From positions 57,164,179 to 57,228,178 of the forward strand of contig JAKCOZ010000003.1 of NCBI GenBank assembly GCA_022605955.1: a stretch of DNA of 64,000 nt, given 5' to 3'. Below are positions 59,901-64,000 of this stretch, piece by piece (positions within the stretch are counted from its first letter, which is position 1; each line of letters begins with the position of its first letter). Source of the DNA: Rallus limicola (Eukaryota; Chordata; Aves; Gruiformes; Rallidae). Made by a program: the position numbers and the translations under genes. The notes beneath the pieces are model-generated. The model searched no databases. It was not told where the DNA came from and worked only from the letters and a program-made list of their open reading frames with translations.

Positions 59901-62900
59901 ATGTAAGTATTTGTGCTAAAGTACAAGGGTATAAATGTGATGTTGAAACCACTTATTTGAATACACACAACAGCCACAAATGAGGTAGAAGAAGGAAAAC
60001 CAGTAAATTTGCTATCCAATACTTTTTGTTTGTTAGATCTTTACATTCTGCATACTACCTTATGGTGCCCTATACAATTTATTATGTGGCTATAAAGGAC
60101 AAAGTCAAAGTTTTATCTGCTAAAAGACAAAGTCGTTGGCAGCAGTGCCTACTTAAGATACTCTTATCCTTCCCACCCATTGCTCATTCCCACCCTGTCC
60201 TCAGTTGTGCTGGCACAGCTGTCTGTGCAGCAGTGCCATAAGGCACCTTGAACCAGCTTATATACAGAACCCATTTTTAGAAACACTCCCAAAAACTGTG
60301 CTTTCTGAAGCTGATGATTTCCTCAGTCTGATTCATCAACAGCTGCACAAACCGTTGTGTTGGAACATCTGAAGGGGTGATGCATTAACTAGTATATTTA
60401 AGCTGGTGGCATTCCCAAAGACTTAATCTTCTGAAATCACAGGGTGCTTTCTATGTGCCTTAGATGTTTGTTCTCCTAACTCACTGTTTACTATTTCTCC
60501 TTTGAGAACTGTCTGGGAATAATTAAACCAACATATAGAGGTTCTACACATATACAGCATCCTCAGGTTTTACTGTCATGTGATGCTTTCTAAAAAGTCC
60601 TGAGAAGGCACAATAACAATCCCTGTTGCAGCAGAAATCTAGGTCCTATAAAGAATGCCTCTTCTGTACCACTGATCCCAATGGGCTGCCATGTAGAACA
60701 AGATTCACTGAACCAAGAAAAATAAATTCAGAGGAGTATTCAGGAATTAAAACCAGGGATAAAACTATTGTACCTGATTGCTCTGACTTCATCAATCCCA
60801 AGGAGTGTAACACTGCTTTGCAGAAGTTTAGCTGTTCCTGCTCCAATCATCACTTCAAAAGTAGTTTGCTTAGAAAAATTTAAGGAGAAACTTTGAAATT
60901 ATTGTTTTATCAGCTCTATATTTGATCAGAATACTTGTTTTCAGAAGAAAAAGTAATCCTCGATGTTGTATTTGAACAATCCACATTCCACTAGCAAGCA
61001 TTGCCACATAAACCCTTTTCATTTATCAAATAGTAATACAGACCCAAATTTGGGGGATTTACGGTGTTCTAGTTATAGGCACAGAGGAAAGAAACATAAT
61101 CTTATTTTTTTTAGCCCACCTGCCTACTCACCCATGTACAGCAATAAGCGGGTTTTCAGCTCATCCTTTAGCAGGCAGGGATTTTTTGTGAAGAGAAGAT
61201 CAAAATAAAGTTATTTTCATGTAATTACAGAAAGTACTTAGAACATTTCTTTCAGGCACACAGATAACATGCACAAAGCTCTGTATTTCAGATGGCTAGA
61301 TATGGTTTTGTCTGGCCTCTAAATTCTTGTTTATTTAAAGTCATACATGCTGTTCTTTGAGGGAATGAGTTAGGATTTTTTCATTGTATTTTGGCTGATA
61401 AGAAAGTCAGTGACCAGATATCACTCTAACCACTGGGAAATCAGGAAGAGTCACAGATTATGGCCTGTGACAGCTCTGGGATTCAGGGACTGTCTCAACA
61501 TGAATATCCCCAGGATATCATGTTGTCCCAGCTCTTAGTAGGATTTGGGATTCTCCCCGTGGGCTAATCTAAAACCATGGCCATAGCCAAAGTCTTCCCA
61601 GAATCAAGACAAGGCAGCAAAAAAAAAAAAGTAGAAGAGGGTTCCTTATCACTGTACAGTGTGAATGGCACCCACCATGGGGTCCTACATCCTATGGCAA
61701 AACCTTTAACATGGAAGATATTTTCCCTTAAGTCCAGTTCTGATTTTTTCAGCCTGGCCATAAAGTGTGCTTTCTCCAACTGTACCTCCTAAGAGGTGGG
61801 AGAGAGGCACGTATGCTAAATACATACTTCTGTACTTCCTGTCCAGCAGATCCCAGCCAGCTGAGACCTACAAGGAGTTCAGCGTTTCTCTAGGTTACTA
61901 TTGGGTTTGGAACTCCAAACGACTCCATGGTCATGTAGTTGACACTAGCTTTTCTATGGTCTACATCTCAGTCTTTCTCAGCAGGTGAAAATGTGGGTCT
62001 GTGCTGCAAATTTAGCAACAAATGTTGAAGGAGTGAAAGATGAAATACTGGGGTTTCTTAAAGTAAATGTACACATGATGAAAACCTGTAATTAAGGCAC
62101 ATTTGAGTACTAGAGCAGGAGATGTATGGAGCAATTATTGATGTAGAGAGGAGAGCTTGACAAGGCATTTAAGTGCAAAATCTACAGGGTTTAATTTTCT
62201 GACAACAATCCCTCTTATTCCTTCACCAAATCTTGTTGCCTTTCTGGGACACCCACATCATCTTTGCTGCTGCAACTTGCAGTCATTTGGAATGAGCCAT
62301 AGAGTTATTAATAGCTAATGGGCTATTAAGAAGTAATACGTAAATCTCCACCATCTCCTCTGTCTGGTACTAAATATTTCCCATTAAAAGCATTTCAGAC
62401 ATTCGTTTGAACTTGTCTGCACATTTAAAAATGTATAGAAAGAACAGTAAAATTGTAATTTAAAATTGTCCTTTACTAAAAAACAGAATCCAAACAGCGA
62501 ATCAGCAAGAAGAACCAAGTAGGATCTGTGTCCTCTGTGACCTAGTTTATCAGGGCGTTCACTTGGTCAAAATTTAATGTAAATAATGGTGGCTTCCTCT
62601 CACTGACAGTCTGAGTTGTTTTGCTTGATCAGCACTAGCAGGGAAAAGGCTAAGGAAAAGATGAAATTATTAGACCGCAGAGAAAAACTCTATGTGTAAT
62701 ACTGCAGGGCAGTAAGGACCTATCAGGGTGATGTTTGCTTATTTCTTGAACCTATTTAGCTTTTGGAAACCAAAGCACATGGAGTTACATACACCTCATT
62801 CAGCTAAGCAGTATGTTACATTGTCACATGATGATTTGAAGTGGGAGATAATTTTGAAGTGCAGGGAACCAGGAGGACCTGAGGCCCACACTAACAAGCC

Positions 62901-63197
62901 TGTCTAGAGGCCTCATGGCAGGGAGACCTGTGGCTGAAGGTGCCCATTTAGCACGGCAAGCTGGCGGACCCAGGAAGGGAGGCTGACTGCTGGTTGTACA
63001 TCTGCTTGGAAACACAGAACTTCTCAGGGCAACAGCAAGGAGGGCCATGTCCCCCTCAGCACCAGGCTGGATTCACACCTGCAGAGGAGGCAGGTTACAG
63101 AGGTCTACCCACATTCAGCCATGCAAACTCCACCCTGGAAGCTTTGATTTCCATAGGATGTAGCTGCTTGTCTCAAACCAGTTTCAAGTACAGCATC
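56904..63197. other. Non-coding, no recognisable repeat family
   Basis: About 6.3 kb without CR1 or LTR signature. An A21 run with a GAA tail is at 58354-58384, and an A-run lies near 61619-61631. Small overlapping frames on both strands (for example 61564-61792) indicate chance. The stretch 62860-63190 is somewhat richer in G+C than its surroundings, but I cannot assign it. Confidence 0.5.
58354..58384 (+). repeat. (A)21 followed by (GAA)n
   Basis: Twenty-one A at 58354-58374 then GAAGAAGAA. Simple purine tract. No upstream retrocopy recognised. Confidence 0.9.
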
Positions 63198-63622
63198 ATG
63201 ACTAAGGGAGTGGAACATCTTCCATATGAGGAGAGGCGGAGGGAGCTGGGTCTCTTTAGCCTGGAGAAGAGAAGACTGAGGGGTGACCTCATTAATGTCT
63301 ATAAATATGTAAGGGGTGAGTGTCAGGAGGATGGAGCCAGGCTCTTGTCAGCGATGGCCAGCAATAGGACAAGGGGCAATGGGTGCAAGCTGGAGCATAC
63401 GAGGTTCCATATGAACATAAGGAGAAACTATTTCACTGTGAAGGTGACAGAGCTCTGGGACAGGCTGCTGAGAGAATCTGTGGAGTCTCCTTCTCTGGAG
63501 ACATTCAGAACCCATCTGGACATATTCTTGTGTGAACTAACATAGGTGATCCTGCTCTGGCGGGGGGGTTGGGCTAGATGATCTTCTGAGGTCCATTCCA
63601 ACATTCTGTGATTCTGGGATCA
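63198..63622 (+). mobile_element. CR1 LINE 3' end with ORF2 terminus
   Basis: The plus strand reads the CR1 ORF2 end: [20 protein letters not shown], then [20 protein letters not shown], in an open frame within 62994-63545. The 3' UTR follows (GGTTGGGCTAGATGATCTTC, GGTCCATTCCAACATTCTGTG) and the terminus TTCTGTGATTCTGGGATCAT ends near 63622. It is the same subfamily type as the 16.2 and 19.6 kb copies. It is 5'-truncated near 63198; the upstream part of the 183-codon frame (62994-63197) is unrelated flank read through by chance. Confidence 0.93.
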
Positions 63623-64000
63623 TACTTGTCTCACTAAAGTGTAAACAGTCAATCACAGTACCAAATATAGGGTGATCCAGAACTGCTCACAGTTTGTCTC
63701 ATACTAGTTGTAGCTGTTTAATTTCACTCAGCAGCAAGAGACATCCAGATGGCAAGGGAGAGAAGGCATGGAGGAACAGAAAGAATGTAGAGAGTTCATA
63801 TGAGAAAAAGGGTCTAGAAGAAAACAACACTTTGCAGAGGCTTTCAAAACATGAAGCCCCATTTCATGCCCATGAAATCCTTCTGCCTCCATACTAATGT
63901 TATTAAATTATAAAATGTACTAAGATAATAAAAGAAAATTAGAACATGGAGGAAAATATTCACAGCCATAGCAAAAGTACAGCTATCTAAAAAGATCTGC
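63623..64000. other. Non-coding, no recognisable element
   Basis: Unique-looking sequence to the window end. A 67-codon plus-strand frame at 63694-63897 has no recognisable features. Confidence 0.5.

Noticed and set aside
62994..63197. N-terminal part of the 183-codon frame ending in the CR1 at 63.2 kb, as a host-CR1 fusion protein
   Set aside because: The upstream 68 codons match nothing recognisable and have no promoter or splice evidence; read-through of flank into CR1 is the simplest explanation.
1..64000. Bacterial-type features: CRISPR arrays, operons, ribosome binding sites, tRNA or rRNA genes
   Set aside because: No regularly spaced repeats and no tRNA B-box or rRNA sequence were seen. 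The CR1 content shows a vertebrate (avian) nuclear genome.

Overview
The window looks like gene-poor, AT-rich DNA from a bird. The main evidence is thirteen or so copies of the CR1 (chicken repeat 1) non-LTR retrotransposon. They are recognisable by the terminal ATTCTATGATTCTATGAT-like repeat, the conserved 3' UTR, and fragments of the ORF2 endonuclease and reverse transcriptase. Two LTR-type insertions and several simple-sequence tracts add to this. The species cannot be fixed from the sequence alone. No complete host protein-coding gene is visible. Nearly every open frame over 60 codons is chance, part of CR1, or an artefact of a GC-rich LTR.

Layout: 1-10.6 kb is mostly unique sequence with a (CA)19 microsatellite, a G25 tract and two perfect short hairpins. 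At 10.7-25.4 kb there are five CR1 fragments, a probable endogenous retrovirus 5' LTR with a tRNA-Ser-like primer binding site (18.5-18.97 kb), and an 1190-bp solo LTR. The solo LTR sits inside a CR1 copy (23.5-24.7 kb) with a perfect 5-bp target duplication. At 27.2-27.7 kb a TTAGGG dimer and a C25 tract lie just upstream of a small CpG island. The island has a CCAAT box, an ATG in good Kozak context and a consensus splice donor, and it is the only candidate for a host gene start. At 31.2-33.5 kb lies an unusual CR1 pair: the 5' half of one element (ORF1 with SGNH-esterase remnant, plus the start of the ORF2 endonuclease) abuts the 3' half of another. From 33.5 to 45.1 kb almost no recognisable repeats occur. 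At 45.1-46.1 kb is a CR1 copy truncated at both ends. At 49.0-53.3 kb three same-strand CR1 copies form a cluster, including the longest reverse-transcriptase remnant. Plus-strand CR1 copies lie at 56.1-56.9 and 63.2-63.6 kb.

There is no operon or gene system. The elements record repeated CR1 retrotransposition, mostly on the minus strand (9 minus, 4 plus), followed by decay, with later LTR insertion. All CR1 reading frames carry stops or frameshifts, so no autonomous element is present. Boundaries of diverged repeats are good to roughly 10-40 bases. Identification rests on motif recognition, not on a database search.
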